From positions 1 through 64,000 of the forward strand of contig NZ_NSLB01000001.1 in assembly GCF_002304225.1 (NCBI RefSeq): 64,000 nucleotides of DNA, in the 5' to 3' direction. The position numbers and the translations under genes were made by a program. Shown here piece by piece: positions 9,542 to 17,704 of the stretch. This DNA comes from Pseudomonas sp. HAR-UPW-AIA-41. Lineage in GTDB: Bacteria; Pseudomonadota; Gammaproteobacteria; Pseudomonadales; Pseudomonadaceae. Position 1 is the stretch's first letter; every line of letters begins with the position of its first letter. The notes beneath the pieces were generated by a model, which had not been told where the DNA came from, did no database searches, and was given only the letters and a program-made list of their open reading frames with translations.

Positions 9542-10665
9542 TGCAACTGGCCTTCGTGCTCTACAAGTATTTCCCCTTCGGTGGGCTGCAGCGCGACTTC
9601 ATGCGCATCGCCCTGGAGTGTCAGGCGCGCGGCCACGCCATCCGCGTCTACACGCCGATCTGGGAGGGCGAGGTGCCCGCCGGCTTCGATGTGCGCGTGG
9701 CGCCGATCAAGGCGTTCTTCAACCATCACCGCAACGAGAAGTTCAGCGCCTGGTTGGCGGCGGACCTGGCCCATGATCCGGTGGACCGGGTGGTGGGCTT
9801 CAACAAGATGCCGGGCCTCGACGTCTACTACGCCGCCGACGGCTGCTACGAGGACAAGGCGCAGACCCTGCGCGCGCCCATCTACAAGCGCTGGGGCCGC
9901 TACAAACACTTTGCCGACTACGAGCGGGCGGTGTTTGCCCCGGAGTCGAAGACCGAGATCCTGATGATCTCCGAGGTGCAGCAGCCGCTGTTCATCAAGC
10001 ACTACCAGACGCCGCGCCAGCGCTTCCATCTGCTGCCGCCGGGCATTGCCCAGGATCGCCGCGCACCGGCCAACGCGGCTGAGATCCGCGCCGAGTTCCG
10101 CCGCGAGTTCAAACTGGCAGACGACGACCTGCTGCTGGTGCAGATCGGCTCCGGCTTCAAGACCAAGGGCCTGGACCGCAGCCTCAAGGCCCTGGCCGCG
10201 TTGCCGCACGAGCTTAAAAAACGTACCCGCCTGATCGCCATTGGTCAGGACGATCCGCGCTCTTTCCAGTTGCAGGCCAAGACGCTGGGCGTATCCGATC
10301 AGGTGCAGATCCTCAAAGGGCGCAGCGACATTCCGCGTTTCCTGCTCGGCGCCGACCTGCTGATTCACCCGGCCTACAACGAGAACACCGGCACCGTCCT
10401 GCTGGAGGCGCTGGTCTCCGGCCTGCCGGTGCTGGTCACTGATGTCTGCGGCTATGCCCACTACATCGCCGAGGCCGATGCCGGCCGGGTGCTGGCCAGT
10501 CCCTTCGACCAGGCGCAGCTCAACCGCACCCTGGCCGACATGCTCGCCGACGATGAGCGCCGTGCCTTCTGGGGACGCAACGGCCTGGCCTTTGCCGACT
10601 GCGCAGACCTCTACTCGATGCCGCAGAAGGCCGCCGACGTGATCCTCGCGGAGAAACGCCCGTGA
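9541..10665 (+). CDS. waaG: LPS core UDP-glucose/hexose heptosyl transferase I
   Basis: GT4 (GT-B fold) glycosyltransferase of 374 aa. In Pseudomonas, WaaG adds the first outer-core hexosamine to heptose II. It opens MQLAFVLYKYFPFGGLQRDF, the WaaG signature. The donor site YNENTGTVLLEALVSGLPVL contains the EX7E motif of GT4 retaining enzymes. The start overlaps the waaC stop and the end overlaps the waaP start (ATG/GTG within CCCGTGA), so all four genes are tightly coupled. Confidence 0.95.
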   Translation: MQLAFVLYKYFPFGGLQRDFMRIALECQARGHAIRVYTPIWEGEVPAGFDVRVAPIKAFFNHHRNEKFSAWLAADLAHDPVDRVVGFNKMPGLDVYYAADGCYEDKAQTLRAPIYKRWGRYKHFADYERAVFAPESKTEILMISEVQQPLFIKHYQTPRQRFHLLPPGIAQDRRAPANAAEIRAEFRREFKLADDDLLLVQIGSGFKTKGLDRSLKALAALPHELKKRTRLIAIGQDDPRSFQLQAKTLGVSDQVQILKGRSDIPRFLLGADLLIHPAYNENTGTVLLEALVSGLPVLVTDVCGYAHYIAEADAGRVLASPFDQAQLNRTLADMLADDERRAFWGRNGLAFADCADLYSMPQKAADVILAEKRP

Positions 10666-11468
10666 AGCTGATGCTCGCCGAACCGTTCAAAAGCCTGTGG
10701 GCCGGCCAGGACGCCTTCACCGCCGTGGAGGCGCTGCAGGGACAGGTCTACCGCGAGCTGGAAGGCCGCCGCACCTTACGCACTGAGGTGGAAGGTTGCG
10801 GCTACTTCGTCAAGATTCACCGCGGCATCGGCTGGGGTGAGATCGTCAAGAACCTGCTCACCGCCAAGCTGCCGGTGCTCGGCGCCGCTCAGGAATGGCA
10901 GGCCATCGCCCGCCTGCAGCAGGCCGGCGTGCCGACCATGACCGCCGTGGCCTATGGCGAGCGCGGAAGCAACCCGGCCAAACAGCATTCTTTCATCATC
11001 ACCGAGGAACTGGCTCCGACCACCGATCTGGAACAGTTCAGCCTGAACTGGCGCCAGCAGCCGCCCGAGCCGCGCCTCAAGCGCGCGCTGATCGATGAGG
11101 TGGCGAAGATGGTCGGCGGCATGCACCGCGCCGGGGTCAACCACCGCGACTGCTACATCTGCCATTTCCTGCTGCACACTGACCGGCCGGTGACGGCGGA
11201 CGACTTCCGCCTATCGGTGATCGACCTGCACCGCGCCCAGACCCGCGCCGCCACCCCGCGCCGCTGGCGCGACAAGGACCTGGCCGCGCTGTACTTCTCC
11301 GCGCTGGACATCGGCCTGACCCGCCGCGACAAGCTGCGCTTTTTGCAGGGTTACTTTCTGCGGTCGCTGCGCGACATCCTGCGCGACGAAGCCCGGCTGC
11401 TGGCCTGGCTAGAGCGCAAGGCGGCGAAGCTCTATGACCGCAAACAGCGCTATGGAGATGCGTTGTGA
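10662..11468 (+). CDS. waaP: LPS core heptose I kinase
   Basis: Eukaryotic-type kinase fold, 268 aa, that phosphorylates heptose I of the LPS core. In P. aeruginosa this activity is needed for viability and outer-membrane integrity. The catalytic loop HRDCYICHFLLH begins at His161, placing the catalytic aspartate at residue 163 as in P. aeruginosa WaaP. The metal-binding motif VIDLHRAQ follows. The start is a GTG overlapping the end of waaG, and the stop overlaps the ATG of the next kinase gene. Confidence 0.95.
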   Translation: MKLMLAEPFKSLWAGQDAFTAVEALQGQVYRELEGRRTLRTEVEGCGYFVKIHRGIGWGEIVKNLLTAKLPVLGAAQEWQAIARLQQAGVPTMTAVAYGERGSNPAKQHSFIITEELAPTTDLEQFSLNWRQQPPEPRLKRALIDEVAKMVGGMHRAGVNHRDCYICHFLLHTDRPVTADDFRLSVIDLHRAQTRAATPRRWRDKDLAALYFSALDIGLTRRDKLRFLQGYFLRSLRDILRDEARLLAWLERKAAKLYDRKQRYGDAL

Positions 11469-12201
11469 TGGCCGGCTGGATGCTTGAGGCTGGCTATGGC
11501 CAGCTAAAACAAGAGTTCGGCAGCCTTGATGCGGTGTTTGCCCTTCAGGGCGAGAGCATTACCCAAGATGCCTGTTCTGAAGTCATTCGCGTTGCGATTG
11601 GCGGAGTACGTTATTACGTCAAGCGTTACCACAGTGCGGGTGTTGGTCTCCGGCGCTATCTGCCCAGGCCCAGGGTCAGAGCTGAGTGGCAGAATCTTCG
11701 GCATTTTTCGCACTGGGGAGTGCCTGTCCCGGCGCTGGTTGCTTATGGCCTTGAGCGTCGTCGCGGAGCTTTTGTGCGTGGGGCGATGATCACGCAAGAG
11801 TTGGTTGGGGCCGAGAACCTCTGGATGCTCGATCATCTAGGAGATCCTCGTCTGCAGGATAGGCATTGGGTCGACCGGGTCAGTCGCCAATTGGCAGTGG
11901 CGACTATGGCCATGCATTTGCACCACTTCGCTCACAACGATCTCAAGTGGCGCAACCTGCTGGTCAATGCTGCGGGAGATCTGTTCTTCATCGATTGTCC
12001 GACCGGCAGCTTTTGGTGGGGCCCTTCCTGAGCTACCGCATCGTTAAGGATCTGGCCTGTCTGGACAAGGTGGCACGCAGGGTGCTGTCGCGCAGCCAGC
12101 GTCTGCGTTTCTATCTGCAGTACCTGGGGCGCGAACGTCTGAGAGCTACCGACAAGCGCCAGATCCGGCGAATTGTGAAGTTTTTTGAGGGTCGCGAATG
12201 A
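11468..12201 (+). pseudogene. wapP: Second LPS core kinase, frameshifted
   Basis: Kinase-fold protein of the WaaP/InaA type, equivalent by position to PAO1 PA5008. The ATG at 11468 overlaps the waaP stop. The catalytic loop HNDLKWRNLLV (Asp158) and FFIDCP metal motif are intact. The frame then ends early at TGA 12029–12031 after GSFWWGPS. The missing C-terminus, beginning FLSYRIVKDLACLDKVARR and ending VKFFEGRE at 12201, is in the neighbouring frame. One extra G in the GGGG run at 12018–12021 restores GSFWWGPFLSYRIV and a 244-aa protein. As written, 187 aa are made. The active-site residues are kept but the last 57 residues are lost. It could be a sequencing error. The symbol is by position and moderately sure. 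Confidence 0.75.
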
Positions 12202-12950
12202 GCGATTTCATCGCTGAAGAGGATCGTACTATCCTCGAGCACCATGGTCTGGCCAGTTTCGAATCGCTCTGGGCGCTGCAGTTGGAAGCTGTGGATGAGC
12301 CCAATACCGAGCGTGGTGGCTGGAGCAGCGTTTATCGCTTAGATCTTGGTGAGCGGGCCTATTACCTCAAGCGGCAGAGTAATCACCTGACCCGCAGCTT
12401 GCTGCATCCACTGGGGGAGCCGACTTTCGCTCGTGAGTTCCGCAATATCCGCCGATATACCCGCTTGGACATTCCAGCCTTGCAGGCCGCTTTCTTTGGC
12501 CGAAGGCTTATCCAGGGGGCAAAATGCGCAATATTGCTGACTCGGGCGCTGGATGGCTGGACCGATCTCTATACGCTTTACCAGCGATGGTCTGAGCTGG
12601 ATGGTGAGCAGCAGCGAGCATTGGTGAGGGCTAGTGCAGAGTTGGCGCGTCGGCTTCATTCCGCGGGGCAACTGCACGGCTGCTTCTACCCCAAGCACAT
12701 CTTCCTGCGTGGCAGTGGCAGTGATTGCGAGGGCTGCCTGATCGATCTGGAAAAGACTCGCCCGCTATTGCTGGGGCGCCGCGACCGGATTCGCGATCTG
12801 GAAACCCTGATCCGCCGAGCCGACCCCTGGTCGAGCGAAGATGTTCGCTATTTTATTTCCGTCTACCTGGCCGCTCCTTATGAGAGTGATGAGGTTGCCG
12901 TCTGGTCGATGCGCCTTGAGCGGCGGCGCCGGCACAAGGAGTCACGCTGA
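12198..12950 (+). CDS. InaA/Kdo-kinase family protein of the core operon
   Basis: A 250-aa kinase-fold protein, likely an LPS core kinase, equivalent by position to PAO1 PA5007 (sometimes called wapQ). It has the N-terminal GGWSSVYRL glycine-rich loop, YYLKRQ with the lysine expected to bind ATP, and LIDLEKTRPLL as the metal-binding motif. The place of the usual HxD catalytic loop is taken by HGCFYPKHIFL (His160–Gly161–Cys162), so the canonical catalytic Asp is absent, as in other InaA-type proteins. The ATG overlaps the end of the preceding kinase gene by four bases (ATGA). Confidence 0.8.
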   Translation: MSDFIAEEDRTILEHHGLASFESLWALQLEAVDEPNTERGGWSSVYRLDLGERAYYLKRQSNHLTRSLLHPLGEPTFAREFRNIRRYTRLDIPALQAAFFGRRLIQGAKCAILLTRALDGWTDLYTLYQRWSELDGEQQRALVRASAELARRLHSAGQLHGCFYPKHIFLRGSGSDCEGCLIDLEKTRPLLLGRRDRIRDLETLIRRADPWSSEDVRYFISVYLAAPYESDEVAVWSMRLERRRRHKESR

Positions 12951-14371
12951 TGCGCCTCGACCAGCTGCAACTGACTGGCCGTGCGCCGGCTTTGCCACTC
13001 CAGTTGGAGCTGGGTGGCGAGCCGCTGGTGCTCGAGCGCCTGCTGCGCGTCTTGCCAGGGCAGCGCTATGTCGGCCTTGCGCGTTGGCGCGGTCGCTTGG
13101 TGCTGGTCAAGCTGCTGGTCGGCGGCAAGGCTGGGCGGCACTTCCAGCGTGAGTTGAGCGGTGCGCGCCTGCTGGCCGAGCAGGGGCTTTGCACGCCCGA
13201 GCTGCTGGCCGAGGGCTTCGTGGCCGGGCAGGGTGGCTGGCTGCTGTTTGACTACCTGGAAGGCGCCGAGAGCCTGTGGGACGCTTGGCGCGTCGTAGAG
13301 CGCGAAGTCCTGCTGTCCGACGCCCAGCAGGCGGTGCTGGGCGAGGCGCTGGCGGTCATTGGCCAACTGCATGCCAAGGGGCTTTGGCAGGCCGATCTGC
13401 ACCTGGACAACCTGCTGCGACAGGCCGGTCGGCTGTTCGTGATCGACGGCGGTGGCGTGCAGGTCGAGAAAGCCGGCCAGCCGCTGTCGCGCCAGCGCGT
13501 GCTGGAAAACCTCGGGGTGTTCTTCGCCCAACTGCCGGCCGAGCTGGAAACCTTCACCGAGGAGCTGCTGGTGCACTACTTGCTGGCTAATGCCGAGCAT
13601 GCCCTGCCACTGGAGGCTCTGCTCAGGGAAGTGGACAAGGTGCGCCGGTGGCGTCTGCGTGACTATCTGAAGAAGGTCGGTCGCGACTGCAGTTTGTTTG
13701 CCGCGAAGATAGGCGCCTTTGGTCTGCGTATCGTGCGCCGGGAGCAGGAAACCGAGCTGTCGGCGTTGCTGGCCGATCCGGATGCTGCCGTTGAGACGGG
13801 GCATATTTATAAGACCGGCGGCGCGGCGACGGTGGTGCGCATCGAGCTGAACGGCCGGCCGCTGGTGCTCAAGCGCTACAACATCAAGAGCTGGCTGCAC
13901 GGCCTCAAGCGTTTCTGGCGCCCCAGTCGTGCCTGGCACAGCTGGGTCGAGGGTCATCGGCTGGAGCTGCTGGGCATCGCCACGCCGCGTCCATTGGCGG
14001 TGATTGAGCGGCGCTGGTGCTGGCTGCGTGGGCGTGCCTATCTGCTGACTGAGTACTGTGGCGGTCCGGATCTGATCGCCCGCTTTACTCCCTACGTCGA
14101 GAGTGCGCCGCCTGAAGCCGAGTTGGTGGCGCTGGACCGGCTGTTTGCCGCACTGATACGCGAACGCATCAGCCATGGCGATTTAAAGGGACATAATCTG
14201 TTCTGGGATGAGGGCCGCTGGAGTCTGATTGATCTGGATGCCATGCGTCAGCATCGCCGTCAGGCCAGCTTTGCCCGCGCCTACGCCCGCGACCGCGCCC
14301 GCTTTCTGCGCAACTGGCCGGTCGACTCGCCCCTGCATCGCGTGCTTGATCAGCGCCTGCCGCGGCTCTGA
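12950..14371 (+). CDS. Tandem kinase-domain LPS protein
   Basis: A 473-aa protein with two kinase-fold domains in one chain, equivalent by position to PAO1 PA5006. Domain 1 (about residues 1–220) has QADLHLDNLL with Asp149 and LFVIDGGGVQ. Domain 2 (about 270–473) has HGDLKGHNLFW with Asp411 and LIDLDAMRQHRR. Both keep the HxDLxxxN catalytic-loop pattern, so both may be active. Presumably it phosphorylates core heptose, but the substrate is not shown by sequence. The ATG overlaps the previous stop, so it is in the same operon. A TATAAT and a hairpin follow before the carbamoyltransferase. Confidence 0.8.
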   Translation: MRLDQLQLTGRAPALPLQLELGGEPLVLERLLRVLPGQRYVGLARWRGRLVLVKLLVGGKAGRHFQRELSGARLLAEQGLCTPELLAEGFVAGQGGWLLFDYLEGAESLWDAWRVVEREVLLSDAQQAVLGEALAVIGQLHAKGLWQADLHLDNLLRQAGRLFVIDGGGVQVEKAGQPLSRQRVLENLGVFFAQLPAELETFTEELLVHYLLANAEHALPLEALLREVDKVRRWRLRDYLKKVGRDCSLFAAKIGAFGLRIVRREQETELSALLADPDAAVETGHIYKTGGAATVVRIELNGRPLVLKRYNIKSWLHGLKRFWRPSRAWHSWVEGHRLELLGIATPRPLAVIERRWCWLRGRAYLLTEYCGGPDLIARFTPYVESAPPEAELVALDRLFAALIRERISHGDLKGHNLFWDEGRWSLIDLDAMRQHRRQASFARAYARDRARFLRNWPVDSPLHRVLDQRLPRL

Positions 14372-14421
14372 GTCGACTGGGCGGTCAGTGTCGGGTAATA
14401 CCCTCGGCTCGGCTCTGTGGC

Positions 14422-14427
14422 TATAAT
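14422..14427 (+). promoter_or_regulatory. -10 box candidate before carbamoyltransferase
   Basis: A perfect TATAAT lies 89 bases before the GTG start of the carbamoyltransferase gene, in the only sizeable gap of the core operon. No convincing -35 hexamer is seen at 16–18 bp. The upstream region is GC-rich. Confidence 0.4.
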
Positions 14428-14442
14428 CCTGCGCTTTGCTTG

Positions 14443-14460
14443 GGCGAGCCTTGGCTCGCC
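14443..14460 (+). terminator. Hairpin in the leader of the carbamoyltransferase gene
   Basis: GGCGAGCC-TT-GGCTCGCC is a perfect 8-bp inverted repeat followed by TTCCATTTCCC. It may end the upstream kinase operon. If transcription starts from the TATAAT at 14422, it would instead sit at the very 5' end of the new mRNA and could stabilise it. Confidence 0.5.
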
Positions 14461-14510
14461 TTCCATTTCCCGTGGTGGCATGTCCACCCGTAGCTGCAAG
14501 AGGCTTTTCC

Positions 14511-16265
14511 GTGGCATTGACCATTCTCGGCCTGTCCGGCGCACTCAGTCACGATCCGTCCGCCGCCCTGTACATCGACGGCAAGCTGATCGCGGCAGTA
14601 GAAGAAGAGCGCTTCGTGCGCGACAAGCATGCGAAAAACCGCATGCCCTACGAGTCGGCCAAGTTCTGCCTGGAGCAGGCCGGTATCAAGCCGTCGGACG
14701 TCGACGTGGTGGCCATCCCTTTCGCGCCGATCAGCATCTTCGAGAAGGCCCGCTGGCAGTACGCCAAGCGTTACTGGTACGCGCCGGACCGCGCCCTCGA
14801 CGCCATCCTGATGGGCAACCGCCGCTACAAGCGCTATCACAAGAAGATTCAGTGGTGCCTGGAACAGCTGGGTTTTGATCTGAAAAAGGTCAAGATCGAG
14901 CCGGTTGAGCACCACCTGGCGCACGCTGCCAGCGCCTATCACTGCTCGGGTTTCAAAGAGAAGACCGCGATTCTCGGCATCGACGGCAAGGGCGAGTACG
15001 CCACCACCTTCTTCGGCTGGGGCGAGAACGGCAAGATCCACAAGATCAAGGAGTTCTACGACCCGGATTCGCTCGGCGGTCTGTACGGCGCAATCACCGA
15101 GTTCCTCGGCTTCGAGATGCTCGATGGCGAGTTCAAGGTCATGGGCATGGCGCCCTACGGTGATGCTGCCAAGTACGATTTTTCGCGCCTGGCCAAGTTC
15201 GAGAACGGCGAGCTGATCATCAACACCGACTACGCCAACGTCATCGGTTTCCGCCGCTACAAGGAAAACGGCAAGGGCTACTACTTCTCGCCCAAGCTGA
15301 TCGAGTGGCTGGGGCCGAAGCGCCAGGGCGACATCGCCGATGACCCGTACATCCACTACGCCGCCAGCATGCAGGCGCTGTTCGAGAAGCTGGCGCTGGA
15401 GATGATGGAGTACTACCTCGGCGACATTCTCAAGGAAACCGGCAAGATCGCTTTCGCCGGTGGCTGCGCGCTGAACGTCAAACTGAACCAGAAGATCATC
15501 GCCCGCGACGACGTCAAGGAGCTGTTCGTGCAGCCGGCTTCCGGCGATGCCGGCACCGCAGTCGGCGCCGCGGCTTATGTCTCGCATCAGCGCGGCGTGC
15601 CGGTCGAGAAGATGGAGCACGTCTATCTCGGCCCGGCCTACTCCAACGAGGATGTGGTCGCCGCCTGTGCTCGCCACCCGAGCAAGCCGGTGTTCAAGCG
15701 CATCGACAATACCCCCGAGCGCATCGCCAAGATCATGGTCGACGGCAACCCGGTGGCCTGGTTCCAGGGCCGCATGGAGTTCGGCCCGCGAGCCCTCGGC
15801 GGGCGCTCGATCATCGGCTGCCCGAGCGTGCCAGGTGTGGCTGACCGTATCAACGAGCAGATCAAGTTCCGCGAGCGCTGGAGGCCCTTCTGCCCGTCGA
15901 TGCTCGACACAGTCGCACCGAAGATGCTCAAGGTCGACCACCCGAGTCCGTTCATGACCTTCACCTTCGAAGTCAACGAAGAATGGAAGGAACGCGTCGG
16001 TGAAGTGGTGCACGAGGACGGCACCTCGCGCGCCCAGGTGCTGGAGCGTCGTTTCAACCCGCGCTGGTACGACCTGATGCTGGAGCTGGAGAAGCTGACT
16101 GGCAACGGTGTGTCGCTGAACACCTCGCTCAACCGCCGCGGCGAGCCGATGATCTGCTCGCCGACCGACGCGCTGAACATGTTCTACGGCTCCGACCTGC
16201 AGTACCTGATCATGGAAGACATCCTCGTGGTCAAGGACGGCAAGGACTGGTATGACAATGCCTGA
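14511..16265 (+). CDS. wapO: LPS core carbamoyltransferase (NodU/CmcH family)
   Basis: NodU/CmcH-type O-carbamoyltransferase of 584 aa. In P. aeruginosa the orthologue (PA5005) is thought to carbamoylate heptose II of the core, using carbamoyl phosphate and ATP. The N-terminal Kae1-like domain has GLSGALSHDPSAALYIDG, HHLAHAASAYHCSGF and GGCALNVKLNQKI. The C-terminal half has GRMEFGPRALGGRSIIGCP, typical of this family. I start at GTG 14511 (VALTILGLSGAL), after AAGAGG. The open frame reaches 25 codons further up but that part overlaps the hairpin. Its stop overlaps the next GT gene by 14 bases. The wapO name is from memory. Confidence 0.88.
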   Translation: MALTILGLSGALSHDPSAALYIDGKLIAAVEEERFVRDKHAKNRMPYESAKFCLEQAGIKPSDVDVVAIPFAPISIFEKARWQYAKRYWYAPDRALDAILMGNRRYKRYHKKIQWCLEQLGFDLKKVKIEPVEHHLAHAASAYHCSGFKEKTAILGIDGKGEYATTFFGWGENGKIHKIKEFYDPDSLGGLYGAITEFLGFEMLDGEFKVMGMAPYGDAAKYDFSRLAKFENGELIINTDYANVIGFRRYKENGKGYYFSPKLIEWLGPKRQGDIADDPYIHYAASMQALFEKLALEMMEYYLGDILKETGKIAFAGGCALNVKLNQKIIARDDVKELFVQPASGDAGTAVGAAAYVSHQRGVPVEKMEHVYLGPAYSNEDVVAACARHPSKPVFKRIDNTPERIAKIMVDGNPVAWFQGRMEFGPRALGGRSIIGCPSVPGVADRINEQIKFRERWRPFCPSMLDTVAPKMLKVDHPSPFMTFTFEVNEEWKERVGEVVHEDGTSRAQVLERRFNPRWYDLMLELEKLTGNGVSLNTSLNRRGEPMICSPTDALNMFYGSDLQYLIMEDILVVKDGKDWYDNA

Positions 16266-17160
16266 GCCGATCCTCAGTTTTGTCATTCCAGCCTACAACT
16301 ACGCGGTTACATTGCCGCGCGCGGTCGCGTCGGTTATTGATCAGTTGGATGATCGTTCTGAGTTGCTGGTGATAGATGATGGCTCGACCGATGCTACGCC
16401 AGAGGTACTGGCTGATCTGCATCAGCAGTATCCAGAGCGCTTTCGCTCCATTCGCCAGTCCAATGCCGGGCTGGCTGCGGTTCGTAATCGTGGAATCGAC
16501 GAGGCCCATGGGCAGTATCTGGTTTTTCTCGATGCCGATGATGAACTTGTGCCTGGCGTAGTTCCAAAGTTGCTGGAACATATCGAGGCGAACCCTCGCA
16601 GTCGTCTTGTACTGGCAGGGCATCAGTCCGTTCGTGAGGGGGGGCGTGAAAGTCTGCACATGCCCGCAGATATCCCGGCCGATGCACTTGCGCGCGTTCG
16701 TGGTTATCTGCTCGATAAAACTCTCACAGTCTCCAATGGTGCCTGCGCCATGCATCGCGAGGTGTTTGATTACGGTCGATACCCTGAGGCTTTTCGCAAT
16801 GCCGAAGACATTCCAGTTTTTGCTCAGGTGTTCGCGCGTTATATCTGTACGGCGCTCAAGGCGCCTATGGCCAGGATTTACAAGCATGGTGATAGCCTGC
16901 GCCATAACGTGCAGTATGATCTGCAGATCGGTGAGCGTCTTGTGGGTGAGGTGTTCGATACGGGGCGGCTTCCCGACACCATGCAGGTGCTTAAGCGCGC
17001 CTTTACTGCACAACGGTATCTTTCGCTGTTCCGCAATTTCCTATTGGCGGGGGATCGGCAGAAGGCCAAGCAATTCTACCGGCAGGCTCTGGCGTCTGAT
17101 TGGCGAGCCGCAATGCGTTGGTCCTATACACGTAAGGCCTTACGGCTTTGGCTGAGTTGA
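16252..17160 (+). CDS. Family 2 glycosyltransferase
   Basis: A 302-aa GT-A fold inverting transferase. It has the N-terminal SFVIPAYNYAVTL strand, LLVIDDGSTDATPEV, NAGLAAVRNRGI and the metal-binding FLDADDEL (DXD). The ATG at 16252 follows AAGGA and overlaps the carbamoyltransferase end. Its codon use is visibly less GC-rich than that of the core genes. It takes the place where PAO1 has wapH (PA5004, a GT4), so it is not the same enzyme. It probably acts on the outer core or on an O-chain sugar. The acceptor cannot be told. Confidence 0.8.
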   Translation: MTMPEPILSFVIPAYNYAVTLPRAVASVIDQLDDRSELLVIDDGSTDATPEVLADLHQQYPERFRSIRQSNAGLAAVRNRGIDEAHGQYLVFLDADDELVPGVVPKLLEHIEANPRSRLVLAGHQSVREGGRESLHMPADIPADALARVRGYLLDKTLTVSNGACAMHREVFDYGRYPEAFRNAEDIPVFAQVFARYICTALKAPMARIYKHGDSLRHNVQYDLQIGERLVGEVFDTGRLPDTMQVLKRAFTAQRYLSLFRNFLLAGDRQKAKQFYRQALASDWRAAMRWSYTRKALRLWLS

Positions 17161-17164
17161 AGTT

Positions 17165-17704
17165 ATGACTTGGTCAGAGTTGAAAGTCTTCTGGTTGCAT
17201 GAAGTGCTGGATGGCCCGGAACAAGGCTTTTCGTGGTGGAAGCTGTGGCGCCGGACGCGGCGGAATGCGCCAGCTCACTACCTGTTCTGGTTTCGCCTCG
17301 CCGAGTTCTTTGCTGGTAGTCGCTCAAGGACTCTCAAGTCCATGTCCAAGGGCATCAATAACCGTCTGATCAGTCGACATGGCATCGAGATCATGCTGGG
17401 CGCCCGTATTGGTGTTGGGCTTCGTCTGAGTCATATGCAGGGCATCGTGATTTTCAAGAACGTAGTCATCGGTCGTAATTTCACCATTCGGCAAAACACT
17501 ACCATCGGCACTGACTTCAAGAGCGATGCCCTGATCCATATTGGAGACAACGTGGATATAGGAGCCAACTCCTGCGTCATCGGCAGTGGTATGTGGATTG
17601 GTGACAACGTGAATATTGGAGCGATGAGCTTCGTTAACAAGGATGTGCCCAGCGGACATAACTATGTCACGCGCAAAGAGGCGCGTATTTATGCCAGAGA
17701 GTGA
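17165..17704 (+). CDS. Serine-acetyltransferase-like hexapeptide acyltransferase
   Basis: A 179-aa left-handed beta-helix acyltransferase with repeated [LIV]-G-x4 hexapeptides from about residue 75 (for example GARIGVGLRLSHMQGIVI, then IGDNVDIGANSCVIG). This is the CysE-like fold found in many polysaccharide loci, where such enzymes acetylate sugars rather than serine. The N-terminus WSELKVFWLHEVLD is unlike true CysE, and the protein is shorter. It lies five bases after the GT2 gene and overlaps the membrane protein gene after it, so the three form a unit. Confidence 0.72.
   Translation: MTWSELKVFWLHEVLDGPEQGFSWWKLWRRTRRNAPAHYLFWFRLAEFFAGSRSRTLKSMSKGINNRLISRHGIEIMLGARIGVGLRLSHMQGIVIFKNVVIGRNFTIRQNTTIGTDFKSDALIHIGDNVDIGANSCVIGSGMWIGDNVNIGAMSFVNKDVPSGHNYVTRKEARIYARE

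Noticed and set aside
14421..16286. A 621-codon minus-strand open frame opposite the carbamoyltransferase
   Set aside because: Antisense shadow from codon bias; no ribosome site and no recognisable domain.
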